Source: an uncultured Clostridium sp.
Lineage (GTDB): Bacteria; Bacillota; Clostridia; Oscillospirales; Acutalibacteraceae
Length of the DNA: 31,633 nucleotides
Reading direction: 5' to 3'
Assembly: GCA_902471875.1 (NCBI GenBank)
Contig: CABRLN010000027.1
Coordinates: forward strand, 1 to 31,633
Under the pieces are notes generated by a model. It was not told the DNA's origin, searched no databases, and was given only the letters and a program-made list of their open reading frames with translations. The translations under genes were made by a program, and so were the position numbers. This document shows positions 1-7,152 of the stretch, piece after piece (the first letter of the stretch is position 1; the number at the start of each line of letters is the position of its first letter).

Positions 1-75
1 GAAATTATAGGTTTTTATATTTTTTCAAAAACTCTTACAAGAAAAAATATTTTAGAAACATTGAAAGGTAGTTGA
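1..75 (+). CDS. C-terminal end of a probable ABC transporter permease (partial)
   Basis: An open frame enters from the left edge and stops with TGA at 73-75, three bases before the ATG of the ATPase gene. Only 24 residues are visible, ending NILETLKGS. A hydrophobic stretch (IIGFYIF) followed by a polar tail with a Leu-Lys-Gly end resembles the C-termini of permeases that travel with lactococcin-972-type bacteriocin export ATPases (family knowledge). The close spacing to the ATPase supports a shared operon. The product cannot be named from this fragment alone. Confidence 0.45.
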   Translation, partial: EIIGFYIFSKTLTRKNILETLKGS

Positions 76-77
76 TT

Positions 78-716
78 ATGGGTATTATAGAATTAAAAAA
101 TATTTGCAAAAAATTTGACAATAAGATTATTTTTGACAATTACAGTCTAACCGTTGAAGAAGGCGAATTTGTATCTATTATGGGAAAAAGCGGTAAAGGT
201 AAAACTACCCTGTTAAATATAATAGGTATGCTCGAAAAGCCCGACGAAGGCAGTATAAAAATTTGCGGAGTTGAAAACCCGCACTTTAATTCGCAAAATG
301 GTATAAAGCTGCTTAGAAATGATATTTCGTACTTGTTTCAAAATTATGGTCTTATTGATGCTGAAACTGTTGAATATAACCTTAAAGTGGCAGTAAAATT
401 TTTAAAGCTGTCTAATAAAGAAAAACAAGACAAAATTAAAGCTGTGCTTGAAAAAGTAGGACTAAATGGCTTTGAAAAGAAAAAGATATATCAGCTAAGT
501 GGCGGCGAACAGCAAAGGGTAGCTGTGGCAAAGCTGTTTTTAAAGCCGTCTAAAATTATACTTGCCGACGAACCAACAGGCAGCTTAGATTTTGAAAATG
601 AGCAAATTATAATGAAAATGCTACAAGAACTGAATAGTCAGGGCAGAACAATAGTAGTTGTAACTCATTCAAAAAATGTAATGACATACGCAACAAGAAA
701 CATAGTTTTAGAATAG
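78..716 (+). CDS. ABC transporter ATP-binding protein, bacteriocin-export type
   Basis: A 212-residue cytoplasmic ATPase, the usual length for the MacB/LolD-like and lactococcin-972-group export ATPases. Visible motifs are Walker A GKSGKGKT near residue 36, the Q-loop (LFQNYG), signature LSGGEQQR and Walker B IILADEPTGSLD with a following D-loop; VVVTHS is the H-loop. All are intact, so an active ATPase is expected. The ATG at 78 is preferred over an in-frame TTG at 72 because AAAGG at 65-69 lies 8 bases before it. It immediately follows a permease end and precedes a membrane protein, so it probably powers export of a peptide or lipid by a MacB/BceA-like system. The substrate is unknown; the bacteriocin label rests on similarity of the N-terminal sequence to that group. 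Confidence 0.85.
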   Translation: MGIIELKNICKKFDNKIIFDNYSLTVEEGEFVSIMGKSGKGKTTLLNIIGMLEKPDEGSIKICGVENPHFNSQNGIKLLRNDISYLFQNYGLIDAETVEYNLKVAVKFLKLSNKEKQDKIKAVLEKVGLNGFEKKKIYQLSGGEQQRVAVAKLFLKPSKIILADEPTGSLDFENEQIIMKMLQELNSQGRTIVVVTHSKNVMTYATRNIVLE

Positions 717-731
717 AAAGAGTTAATTGTT

Positions 732-1376
732 ATGAATAATGAAAATCTACAGAATAATAATACTACAAATAATAATGACGATATTAAAACCACAAACCCG
801 TACATTGGTATGTACCAAAGACTTCATAAAGAGCCTGAACCGCTGCCCGTAAGCCCGCAGATACAAAAAGCAATAAGTGTACTTACAGTAATATTCAACG
901 TATTATCTATAATTACGATGTGGTTGTTTGTAATAGAATTTGGCACTTGTATGCAAAAAGAAATTAATTTTTTACAAAGCCCAGTATTTATAATTTTCAG
1001 TTTAATCGCCCTTGTGCTTACTGTACTTATTCCTATTAAATCAAAAAATATATTAGATGACCAGCCAATTAGTGTTTTGTGCTTAATAATATTATTAACG
1101 CTGGTGTCGGCAATATCGTTAGTTATGTCAATTTATGTGCCAATTTGTTTGGCTACTGCAATACCTATAGCTATAATGGTAATACTGCTTATTCTTATAC
1201 AGTTTAGGTGCAGCTTTAAAACTGTTGGCAGGCTGTTGCTTATAGTGTTAGTAATATTAATTGGTGCCTCGTCAATAATAACAGCCTACAGAACATACGA
1301 TTATACGTATAGGCACAGTGGTAATTCAGACTCTACATATACCTCAGACGGAATTATAATAAGAGATAATTATTAA
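732..1376 (+). CDS. Multi-pass membrane protein of unknown function
   Basis: A 214-residue protein with an Asn-rich polar N-terminus (about 45 residues) followed by about five hydrophobic segments (roughly 47-70, 83-104, 113-135, 137-158 and 165-186) and a short polar tail with Tyr, Ser and Thr. I do not recognise a family. It starts 15 bases after the ATPase stop, with a GAAAGAG ribosome binding site at 716-722, so it is probably cotranscribed. An accessory or immunity role for the transporter is possible but is only inferred from position. Confidence 0.6.
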   Translation: MNNENLQNNNTTNNNDDIKTTNPYIGMYQRLHKEPEPLPVSPQIQKAISVLTVIFNVLSIITMWLFVIEFGTCMQKEINFLQSPVFIIFSLIALVLTVLIPIKSKNILDDQPISVLCLIILLTLVSAISLVMSIYVPICLATAIPIAIMVILLILIQFRCSFKTVGRLLLIVLVILIGASSIITAYRTYDYTYRHSGNSDSTYTSDGIIIRDNY

Positions 1377-1575
1377 AATACACAAATATTTTAATAATTA
1401 CAATTTAATAGTTATTATATAAATTTTCTTTATTAAAAAAACCTTTTCTAAATTGTTTTAGTCATTGTAAAAATATAAAAAAGTATAATTAATATTTAGT
1501 TATTTTATGTAAAAACTTGCATAGGTTAGTCTACAATGAATTTGATTTTGTAAAATGAATTAACGAATTATTCAA
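1377..1575. other. AT-rich intergenic stretch with no gene
   Basis: About 200 bases of very AT-rich sequence between the membrane protein and the terminator. I see no open frame with a ribosome binding site and no convincing promoter. The sequence from 1616 to the MarR promoter at 1791 likewise carries no intact gene, only a short decayed reading frame on the minus strand. Confidence 0.5.
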
Positions 1576-1620
1576 ATATAAAAACGAGGCAGTTCTAAAC
1601 ACTCTGCCTCGTTTTTATAT
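1576..1620. terminator. Bidirectional rho-independent terminator
   Basis: A perfect 17-bp inverted repeat (arms 1576-1592 and 1604-1620, core AAACGAGGCAG/CTGCCTCGTTT) around an 11-base loop. The ends are A-rich on the left and T-rich on the right, so each strand gets a T tract. It lies 200 bases after the ABC operon and directly after a minus-strand remnant, and could stop transcription both ways. Confidence 0.85.
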
Positions 1621-1714
1621 TTTATACCCACTGAAAATTATCTTTTCTGCTCCAAGTTCAAAATGATATTTAACAAATACCCAAATCAATTTTGGTGTAA
1701 AAGCCTCATATAGT
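1615..1714 (-). pseudogene. Possible C-terminal remnant of a lost minus-strand gene
   Basis: On the minus strand an open frame of about 32 codons runs from a stop near 1714 to TAA at 1617-1615. It has protein-like composition (FTPKLIWVF..., ending IIFSGYKI) but no start codon or ribosome binding site. Its stop overlaps the arm of the strong terminator, which is where a real gene would end. I do not recognise the family, and chance is possible. Confidence 0.25.
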
Positions 1715-1790
1715 TAAAAAAATGTGTATCGGTAAAGAAAATCCAGACGAATAAATTATTTTTGCTTTGCAATATAATAAAAATAATCTA

Positions 1791-1819
1791 TTGACTTTTG
1801 TACGAAATCATACTATAAT
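1791..1819 (+). promoter_or_regulatory. Promoter of the MarR operon
   Basis: TTGACT at 1791-1796 and TATAAT at 1814-1819 with a 17-base spacer, an almost consensus sigma-A promoter. Transcription should start near 1826, which excludes upstream in-frame starts for the MarR gene. Confidence 0.85.
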
Positions 1820-1838
1820 CATTGGTACTATTTCGTAC
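1800..1838. promoter_or_regulatory. Paired 14-base operator, probably for the MarR regulator
   Basis: GTACGAAATCATAC at 1800-1813 lies in the -35/-10 spacer. Its near copy on the other strand, GTACGAAATAGTAC, occupies 1825-1838 over the start point. Each has GTA..TAC ends and together they form an inverted repeat flanking the -10 box. MarR proteins commonly repress their own operon from such sites; binding is inferred. Confidence 0.6.
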
Positions 1839-1853
1839 TTACGGAGGTGCTTT

Positions 1854-2297
1854 ATGTCAGATTATGTATCATCAGAAATGAAACGGTATAACTATCTAAT
1901 ATCAGAAATTAATGCGTCATATCACGAGGCAGCGTTAAGCTTAGGTTTATCAGATAGTTCAATGTCGATTCTTTATACCATTTGTAATAATGGAGAGGAA
2001 TGTTTGCTTAATGATATTATCCGCTTGTCGGGATTATGCAAGCAGACTATAAATTCTGCCATTCGCAAGCTTGAAAGCGAAGAAATTGTGTATTTGGAAA
2101 TTTTTAGCGGAAGAAAGAAAAAGGTATGTCTTACAGCTAAGGGAAAAACCTTCATAAAAAATACTGTTCTTAAGGTGATAGAGATTGAAAATGATATTTT
2201 TGAATCGTGGTCAGAAGATGAAAAGGAAGCTTATATTGCACTAACACAAAAATATCTTTCTTCATTCAAAGAAAAAATTAAGGAGCTGAATGTATGA
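1854..2297 (+). CDS. MarR-family transcriptional regulator
   Basis: A 147-residue winged-helix regulator of typical MarR length. The recognition region reads LSGLCKQTINSAIRKLESEEIV, followed by a beta-wing (EIFSGRKKKVCLTAKG) and a C-terminal dimerisation helix. The start at ATG 1854 follows GGAGG at 1843-1847; longer in-frame starts lie inside or upstream of the promoter. It is the first gene of an operon with a cytidylate-kinase-like protein and a MATE exporter, its stop overlapping the next ATG as ATGA. MarR proteins usually sense small phenolic or drug-like ligands and derepress an exporter; the ligand here is unknown. A paired operator on its own promoter suggests autoregulation. Confidence 0.9.
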   Translation: MSDYVSSEMKRYNYLISEINASYHEAALSLGLSDSSMSILYTICNNGEECLLNDIIRLSGLCKQTINSAIRKLESEEIVYLEIFSGRKKKVCLTAKGKTFIKNTVLKVIEIENDIFESWSEDEKEAYIALTQKYLSSFKEKIKELNV

Positions 2298-2914
2298 AAA
2301 TTATTACCATTAGCCGTGAATTTGGAAGCGGAGGTAGAGAACTTGGGAAAAGACTTGCTGAAACACTTGGTTTTGATTACTACGATAAAGAAATTATTAC
2401 TGCTATTGCCAACAATAAAGGTCTTGATGAAAATTATGTAGAAAAAGCATTGAATAATTATGATTGGAAAAAAGTTTCATTAACATTTTGTCGTTCTTTT
2501 TATGGTGCTGCAATGCTGCAATCTTCGCAGACAAATCTTCTTTTAGAGCAAAAGCGTGTAATCGAGGATATTGCTAAATTAGGTAAAAATTGTATAATTG
2601 TCGGACGTAATGCCGATGCTATTCTCTCTAATGAGAATACATTTAATATTTTTGTTTGTGCGGATATGAATACAAAAATTTGTCGTTGTATTCAGCGTGC
2701 TGATAAAAACGAAAAGCTTTCGAGAAAAGAAATAGAACAACATATTCGTCGTATTGATAAGAACCGTGCAAATACTCGTGAATTAATTACAGGCAGTAGA
2801 TGGGGAGCGTGTGGTACTTACAACCTTGTGGTTAATACAACAGGTTGGAATATTAAAGAATTAACGCCTGCTGTCGCGGATTTTGCAGCAAGCTGGTTTA
2901 GGAGAGTAAAATGA
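2294..2914 (+). CDS. Cytidylate kinase-like family protein
   Basis: A 206-residue protein with the hallmark N-terminus ITISREFGSGGRELGKRLAE of the cytidylate-kinase-like family (Pfam Cytidylate_kin2). The P-loop is FGSGGREL, without the usual GKS/T lysine, so phosphate binding may differ from true CMP kinase. A second conserved block is NCIIVGRNADAIL, and Arg-rich helices (RRIDKNRANTRE) match the LID region. It overlaps the MarR stop and the MATE start by four bases at each end, so translation is probably coupled. Family members often travel with MarR and MATE genes in Firmicutes; their physiological substrate is not established, and no housekeeping cmk role is implied. Confidence 0.85.
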   Translation: MKIITISREFGSGGRELGKRLAETLGFDYYDKEIITAIANNKGLDENYVEKALNNYDWKKVSLTFCRSFYGAAMLQSSQTNLLLEQKRVIEDIAKLGKNCIIVGRNADAILSNENTFNIFVCADMNTKICRCIQRADKNEKLSRKEIEQHIRRIDKNRANTRELITGSRWGACGTYNLVVNTTGWNIKELTPAVADFAASWFRRVK

Positions 2915-4239
2915 AAATTAAATTATCAGATCATTTCACATTAAAAAAATTACTGCGTTTTACATTGCCGTCTATTGTAATGATGGTTGTTACTTCTGTT
3001 TACGGTGTAGTTGACGGCTTTTTTGTTTCAAACTATGTGGGAAAAACCCCTTTTGCTGCTGTTAATTTTATTATGCCGTTTTTGATGATTCTTGGTTCTA
3101 TAGGATTTATGTTTGGTACAGGTGGCAGTGCGTTAATATCTAAAACAATGGGCGAGGGATATAGCGACAAGGCGAAGAGATTATTTTCTTTATTTGTATA
3201 TGTGTCCGCAGCTTGCGGAATTGTTTTAGCTATATTAGGATTTATCTTTATTCGATCTATTGCAGCTTTTCTTGGTGCTGAAGGTGTAATGTTAGATAAT
3301 TGTGTAACCTATGGGCGCATTATTCTAATTGCCCTTCCGGCATTTATACTTCAATATGAATTTCAAAGCTTTTTTGTTACTGCTGGAAAGCCGCAGCTGG
3401 GACTTGCGGTTACTGTATCGGCAGGTGTTACAAATATAGTATTGGATGCACTTTTTGTTGCTGTATTTTCCTGGAAACTAGAAGGTGCTGCTGCCGCAAC
3501 TGCTATTAGTCAATTTGTTGGTGGTGTTCTTCCGTTAATTTATTTCTTTCGTCCTAATTCCAGTCTTTTACGCCTTACTAAAACTAAATTTGATGGTAAG
3601 TGTTTACTAAAAGCCTGTACTAATGGATCATCCGAACTAATGTCTAATATTTCTATGTCTATTGTTAGTATGCTTTACAATGTGCAGTTAATGAAGTATG
3701 CAGGTCAGGATGGTGTTGCAGCATATGGTGTTTTGATGTATGTTAATTTAGTCTTTCTTGCTATTTTTATCGGATATTCAATAGGTATAGCGCCAAGTAT
3801 AAGTTATCATTATGGTGCAAAAAATCACTCAGAACTGAAAAATCTAATAAGAAAAAGCTTTGTTATTATTGGAATATTTTCAATAATAATGCTTATTGCG
3901 GCAGAAGCTTTAGCTAATCCGCTTGCAACGATATTTGTAGGTTACGATAAAGATCTGCTTGATTTAACCTTGCGTGGCTTTATTATATATTCTTTTTCTT
4001 TCTTATTTGCAGGTATTTCTATTTATGGATCAGCTTTCTTTACTGCTTTGAATAATGGTCTTGTATCAGCGTTAATTTCGTTTTTGCGAACACTCCTGTT
4101 TCAAGTGGCAGCTGTGTTGATTTTTCCGCTGATTTTAGGTATTGACGGTATTTGGCTGTCAATTGTTGCCGCTGAGCTAATGGCTGCAATTGTTACAAGT
4201 TTGTTTTTGCTTGTAAAAAAGTCGAAGTATCATTATTAA
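2911..4239 (+). CDS. MATE-family efflux transporter
   Basis: A 442-residue membrane protein with about 12 hydrophobic segments, the normal size for MATE/NorM-DinF exporters. The N-terminal half has LPSIVMMVVTSVYGVVDGFFVSNYVG and FGTGGSALISKTMGEG, typical MATE segments repeated in the C-terminal half around GYSIGIAPSISYHYGA. Such proteins expel cationic drugs or metabolites using Na+ or H+ gradients. It is the last gene of the operon, starting within the ATGA overlap at 2911. Placement under a MarR regulator suggests inducible export of a toxic compound, but the substrate cannot be read from sequence. No clear terminator follows. Confidence 0.92.
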   Translation: MKIKLSDHFTLKKLLRFTLPSIVMMVVTSVYGVVDGFFVSNYVGKTPFAAVNFIMPFLMILGSIGFMFGTGGSALISKTMGEGYSDKAKRLFSLFVYVSAACGIVLAILGFIFIRSIAAFLGAEGVMLDNCVTYGRIILIALPAFILQYEFQSFFVTAGKPQLGLAVTVSAGVTNIVLDALFVAVFSWKLEGAAAATAISQFVGGVLPLIYFFRPNSSLLRLTKTKFDGKCLLKACTNGSSELMSNISMSIVSMLYNVQLMKYAGQDGVAAYGVLMYVNLVFLAIFIGYSIGIAPSISYHYGAKNHSELKNLIRKSFVIIGIFSIIMLIAAEALANPLATIFVGYDKDLLDLTLRGFIIYSFSFLFAGISIYGSAFFTALNNGLVSALISFLRTLLFQVAAVLIFPLILGIDGIWLSIVAAELMAAIVTSLFLLVKKSKYHY

Positions 4240-4440
4240 ATAGATTAATTTAAAATTTCATTATTAGTGATGTTATTTTGTAAAATCTTAAGAGAAATTA
4301 TGTATAGAGATATACAACAATAGTATAAAAATAAGCTAGTCAAATAATTTGTGTATAATTCAGACAATGTAAGTTGCCCGTGTTATATTATCTATATGAA
4401 TTGTTTAAAATAAATTTTATATTTATAGTCTATGCGTATA

Positions 4441-4469
4441 TTGAATTACCAGCATATATATGTTATAAT
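4441..4469 (+). promoter_or_regulatory. Promoter of the XRE-cupin/hydrolase operon
   Basis: TTGAAT at 4441-4446 and TATAAT at 4464-4469 with a 17-base spacer. Transcription should begin near 4476, downstream of the ATG at 4472, so that ATG cannot start translation from this promoter. Confidence 0.75.
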
Positions 4470-4490
4470 ATATGAAAATATGCTATAACA
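4461..4490. promoter_or_regulatory. Inverted repeat overlapping the -10 box, candidate operator
   Basis: TGTTATA at 4461-4467 and TATAACA at 4484-4490 form a perfect 7-bp dyad with a 16-base gap that spans the -10 box and the start point. Its place just ahead of an XRE regulator suggests autoregulation. The AT-rich composition makes chance possible. Confidence 0.4.
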
Positions 4491-4504
4491 TACAGGAGGG
4501 CGTT

Positions 4505-5053
4505 TTGGACATTCTTAATATAGGACAGCAATTAAAATTTACTCGTCAAAACAGAAATATGACCTTAGATGACGTTGCGGCATTAACCGGTGTTAGTAAA
4601 CCGATGCTCGGACAAATAGAAAGAGGTCAATCATCACCTACAGTAAACACATTATGGAAAATTGCAACAGGTTTGAGAATACCGTTTTCAGCCTTTTTAC
4701 AAGAACAAAAAGCAGAATATACAATTGTTAATTTTCAAGAGAGGGATATGATATTAGAAGAAAATGGTTTAATGAGAGCATATACACTTTTTTTATTTGA
4801 TCCTATTCGTAGTTTTGAAGCATTTTACATTGAATTTGATTCCGGGTGTCAGCACCATTCAAGCAAACATAATGACGGTGTTGAAGAATATATATTTGTT
4901 ATACGCGGCAAGTTAGATATGCTTTTGAATGAAACAAAGATTTCTATAAAAGAAAAACAGGCAATACATTTTAAAGCTAATATACCTCATTCGTATTTAA
5001 ACCCTTATGAGGATACTTGCAGTATTTATGACACTATATTTTATCAAAAGTAA
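4505..5053 (+). CDS. XRE-cupin transcriptional regulator
   Basis: A 182-residue two-domain regulator. Residues 5-62 form a lambda-repressor-like helix-turn-helix (LDDVAALTGVSKPMLGQIERG), and the C-terminal half is a cupin barrel (ESG-like DSGCQHHSSKHNDGVEEYIFVIRGKL, then AIHFKANIPHSYLNP). This architecture senses a small ligand and often represses a neighbouring metabolic or detoxification gene. I chose the TTG at 4505 because AGGAGG at 4494-4499 lies five bases before it, and the upstream in-frame ATG at 4472 has no ribosome binding site and precedes the predicted transcript start. A metallo-beta-lactamase-fold gene follows after 13 bases and is the likely cotranscribed partner. Confidence 0.85.
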   Translation: MDILNIGQQLKFTRQNRNMTLDDVAALTGVSKPMLGQIERGQSSPTVNTLWKIATGLRIPFSAFLQEQKAEYTIVNFQERDMILEENGLMRAYTLFLFDPIRSFEAFYIEFDSGCQHHSSKHNDGVEEYIFVIRGKLDMLLNETKISIKEKQAIHFKANIPHSYLNPYEDTCSIYDTIFYQK

Positions 5054-5066
5054 AAGGAGGTACAAT

Positions 5067-5945
5067 ATGTTTGAATTAAATCAAGTAGGTGAGAAAACCT
5101 ACTATATAAACTGCCCTGCAAAAATTGGTATATATAAAGTAAGTGATACAGAAGTTTATTTGATAGATAGTGGAAATGATAAAGACGCAGCGAAAAAGGT
5201 TAATAAGATATTGGAAGAAAACGGATGGATATTAAAAGGAATTATCAATACACATTCTAATGCTGACCATATTGGTGGAAATCGATATTTACAGAAACAT
5301 ACAGGTTGTAAAATATTTGCAAACGGTATTGAAGCAGCGTTTACAAGTTATCCTATTTTAGAGCCCTCTTTTTTATATGGTGGTTATCCCTGCAAGGATT
5401 TAAGACATAAATTTTTACTAGCAGCTGAAAGTAATGTTGACGATATTGCAAACTGTGATTTTCCCCAGTGTTTAAAAGCTGTACCGTTGCGTGGACACTT
5501 TTTTGATATGATAGGTATTCATACTCCTGACAATGTTATGTTTCTTGCAGACTGTATAAGCAGTAGAAATACTTTAGAAAAGTATCAGATTTCTTTCATT
5601 TATGATGTTGCTGAATATCTTAAAACACTAGATAAAGTAGAGAAAATAGAAGCTGATGTGTTTGTACCTGCTCATGCAGAAGCCTCTGATAACATAAAAG
5701 AATTAGTACAGCTTAATCGTCAGAAGGTTATTGATGTGTCAAATAAAATCAAATCTATCTTAACCACTCCCATGTGTTTTGAAACGCTTTTAAAGCACAT
5801 ATTTGATGAATACAGACTGACAATGAATTTTGAGCAGTATGTTTTAGTGGGAAGTACAGTTCGTTCTTATTTATCGTGGCTGAAAGATAATGAAAAAATT
5901 GAAGCCGCTTTTAAAAATAACTACTTAATATGGAATAGTCTGTAA
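5067..5945 (+). CDS. MBL-fold metallo-hydrolase
   Basis: A 292-residue metallo-beta-lactamase-fold protein. The metal-binding motif reads THSNADHIGG (His63, Asn65, Asp67, His68), so the second His of HxHxDH is Asn. Further ligands appear as GHFFDMIGIHTPDN (His of the third motif), FLADC (bridging Asp) and VPAHAE (final His). The fold hydrolyses thioesters, lactones or similar bonds; the Asn change could alter the first metal site. The ATG at 5067 follows AGGAGG at 5056-5060; the longer frame would overlap the regulator. The C-terminal 70 residues form a helical extension (VGSTVRSYLSWLKDNEKIEA) resembling a small winged-helix tail. Substrate is unknown. Confidence 0.85.
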   Translation: MFELNQVGEKTYYINCPAKIGIYKVSDTEVYLIDSGNDKDAAKKVNKILEENGWILKGIINTHSNADHIGGNRYLQKHTGCKIFANGIEAAFTSYPILEPSFLYGGYPCKDLRHKFLLAAESNVDDIANCDFPQCLKAVPLRGHFFDMIGIHTPDNVMFLADCISSRNTLEKYQISFIYDVAEYLKTLDKVEKIEADVFVPAHAEASDNIKELVQLNRQKVIDVSNKIKSILTTPMCFETLLKHIFDEYRLTMNFEQYVLVGSTVRSYLSWLKDNEKIEAAFKNNYLIWNSL

Positions 5946-6071
5946 TTTGTAGAAAGATACAATATCTGTAAAAAATAAGAGAGCATTTTGAGTATAATTA
6001 AAAATATATATTGTTAATTTACAAAGCAGTTCTTTAGATAAGACAATAATTTAAAGGCAGTATTTTAAAAT

Positions 6072-6102
6072 GATTATAAGAAATCAATCATTTCTTATAA
6101 TC
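6072..6102 (-). terminator. Hairpin terminator of the DUF6774-like gene
   Basis: GATTATAAGAAAT at 6072-6084 pairs perfectly with ATTTCTTATAATC at 6090-6102 around a 5-base loop. On the minus strand it starts inside the stop codon of the small gene and is followed by ATTTTAAAATA. The stem has low GC, so termination strength is uncertain. Confidence 0.55.
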
Positions 6103-6271
6103 AAGAAGCAGAACTGTTACTGCATATACTCTTTTGGGTTGCAATTGTTGTTAGCGTATCACCAAGTTGTGATAGTATAGCGCCCAGAAGATTTAATTCA
6201 TCTACTGATAGATTACATGACAGTGTGTTTGCAATTGCTGTAATATACGCAGTCAATTCACAGGCACTCAT
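6101..6271 (-). CDS. Small DUF6774-like protein (56 aa)
   Basis: A 56-residue frame on the minus strand starting MSACELTAYITAIANTLSC and continuing with LSVDELNLLGAILSQLGDTL, then TIATQKSIC. The pattern, a CELTA-type opening, a Cys-Asn-Leu-Ser turn and an amphipathic LGAILSQLGDTL helix, matches what I know of the DUF6774 family of small proteins in Ruminococcus-like Clostridia, whose function is not known. A strong AAAGGAGGG ribosome binding site lies 6-7 bases before the ATG and a hairpin begins at the stop codon, both good evidence for a real gene. It is divergent from the glycosylase gene, only 51 bases away. There is no signal peptide or membrane segment. Confidence 0.75.
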   Translation of the reverse strand: MSACELTAYITAIANTLSCNLSVDELNLLGAILSQLGDTLTTIATQKSICSNSSAS

Positions 6272-6322
6272 ATATATCCCTCCTTTAACAATATATTATG
6301 CTAAAAAAGGATTTAAGTTATC

Positions 6323-6907
6323 ATGAAAGTTGCAAGAGAATTTTATAATAGAAATGCATTAATTGTTGCACAAGAGGTTTTAGGAAAAGTTTTAGTTCAT
6401 AATACAAATGAAGGTATAACAAAAGGAAGAATAGTTGAGGTTGAGGCATATAACGGTACAATAGATAAAGCAGCTCATTCATATAAAAATTTATATACCA
6501 ACAGAACAAAAATTCAATACGGTGAAGGTGGATATGCATATGTTTATTTAATATATGGTATGCACATTTGTATGAATATCGTAGTGAACAAGCCTAAAAT
6601 GCCTGAGGTATTGCTTATAAGAGCTTTAGAACCTGTTTATGGTCTGGATTTAATGAAAAAAAGAAGAAATATTACTGATGTTAAATCCTTATGCAATGGT
6701 CCAGGAAAGCTGAGTAAAGCTATGGGTATTGATAAAAGTAATTATGGAACAGACTTGTGTGATGATGTTTTATATTTAGAGGATGCACCGTCATTGCCAA
6801 AAGAGAAAATCATCACAACAAAACGTATAAATATAGACTATGCTGAAGAGGCTAAGGATTTTTTATGGAGATTTATAATAAAAGACAATCCATTTGTTTC
6901 AAGGTAG
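6323..6907 (+). CDS. mpg: DNA-3-methyladenine glycosylase (AAG/MPG family)
   Basis: A 194-residue base-excision repair enzyme that removes alkylated purines such as 3-methyladenine and hypoxanthine. The active-site block is IVEVEAYNGTIDKAAHSY, in which the family's catalytic Glu follows the VE pair. Next come RTKIQYGEGGYAYVYLIYGMHICMN (DNA-intercalating Tyr and substrate pocket) and LCNGPGKLSKAMGI, the conserved NGPGKL motif. Length is normal for bacterial AAG proteins (about 190-200). The ATG at 6323 follows an AAAAAGGA site about 11 bases upstream. The gene stands alone, divergent from the DUF6774-like gene. Confidence 0.93.
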   Translation: MKVAREFYNRNALIVAQEVLGKVLVHNTNEGITKGRIVEVEAYNGTIDKAAHSYKNLYTNRTKIQYGEGGYAYVYLIYGMHICMNIVVNKPKMPEVLLIRALEPVYGLDLMKKRRNITDVKSLCNGPGKLSKAMGIDKSNYGTDLCDDVLYLEDAPSLPKEKIITTKRINIDYAEEAKDFLWRFIIKDNPFVSR

Positions 6908-7086
6908 AGATAGATAAAAGTAGAATTATAAAAATATTTTTAAGGTGAACTTCTACACCCTTGCTATTGTTTAATGTATTTTTTTAATCTCTAATACTGC
7001 AAAACCAATAAGAATATCCTTAGAAATATATATTGTTCAAATCCTTATATGTATATAACAGATAATAAGTCTATATGCTTCCTTGT

Positions 7087-7115
7087 TTGCAATAGCTGTA
7101 ATTATGATGTATAAT
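7087..7115 (+). promoter_or_regulatory. Promoter of nudC
   Basis: TTGCAA at 7087-7092 and TATAAT at 7110-7115 with a 17-base spacer, 37 bases before the nudC ATG. Confidence 0.65.
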
Positions 7116-7152
7116 ATAGTAAGTTACCAACAAAAACAAGGGGCTGGGTATA

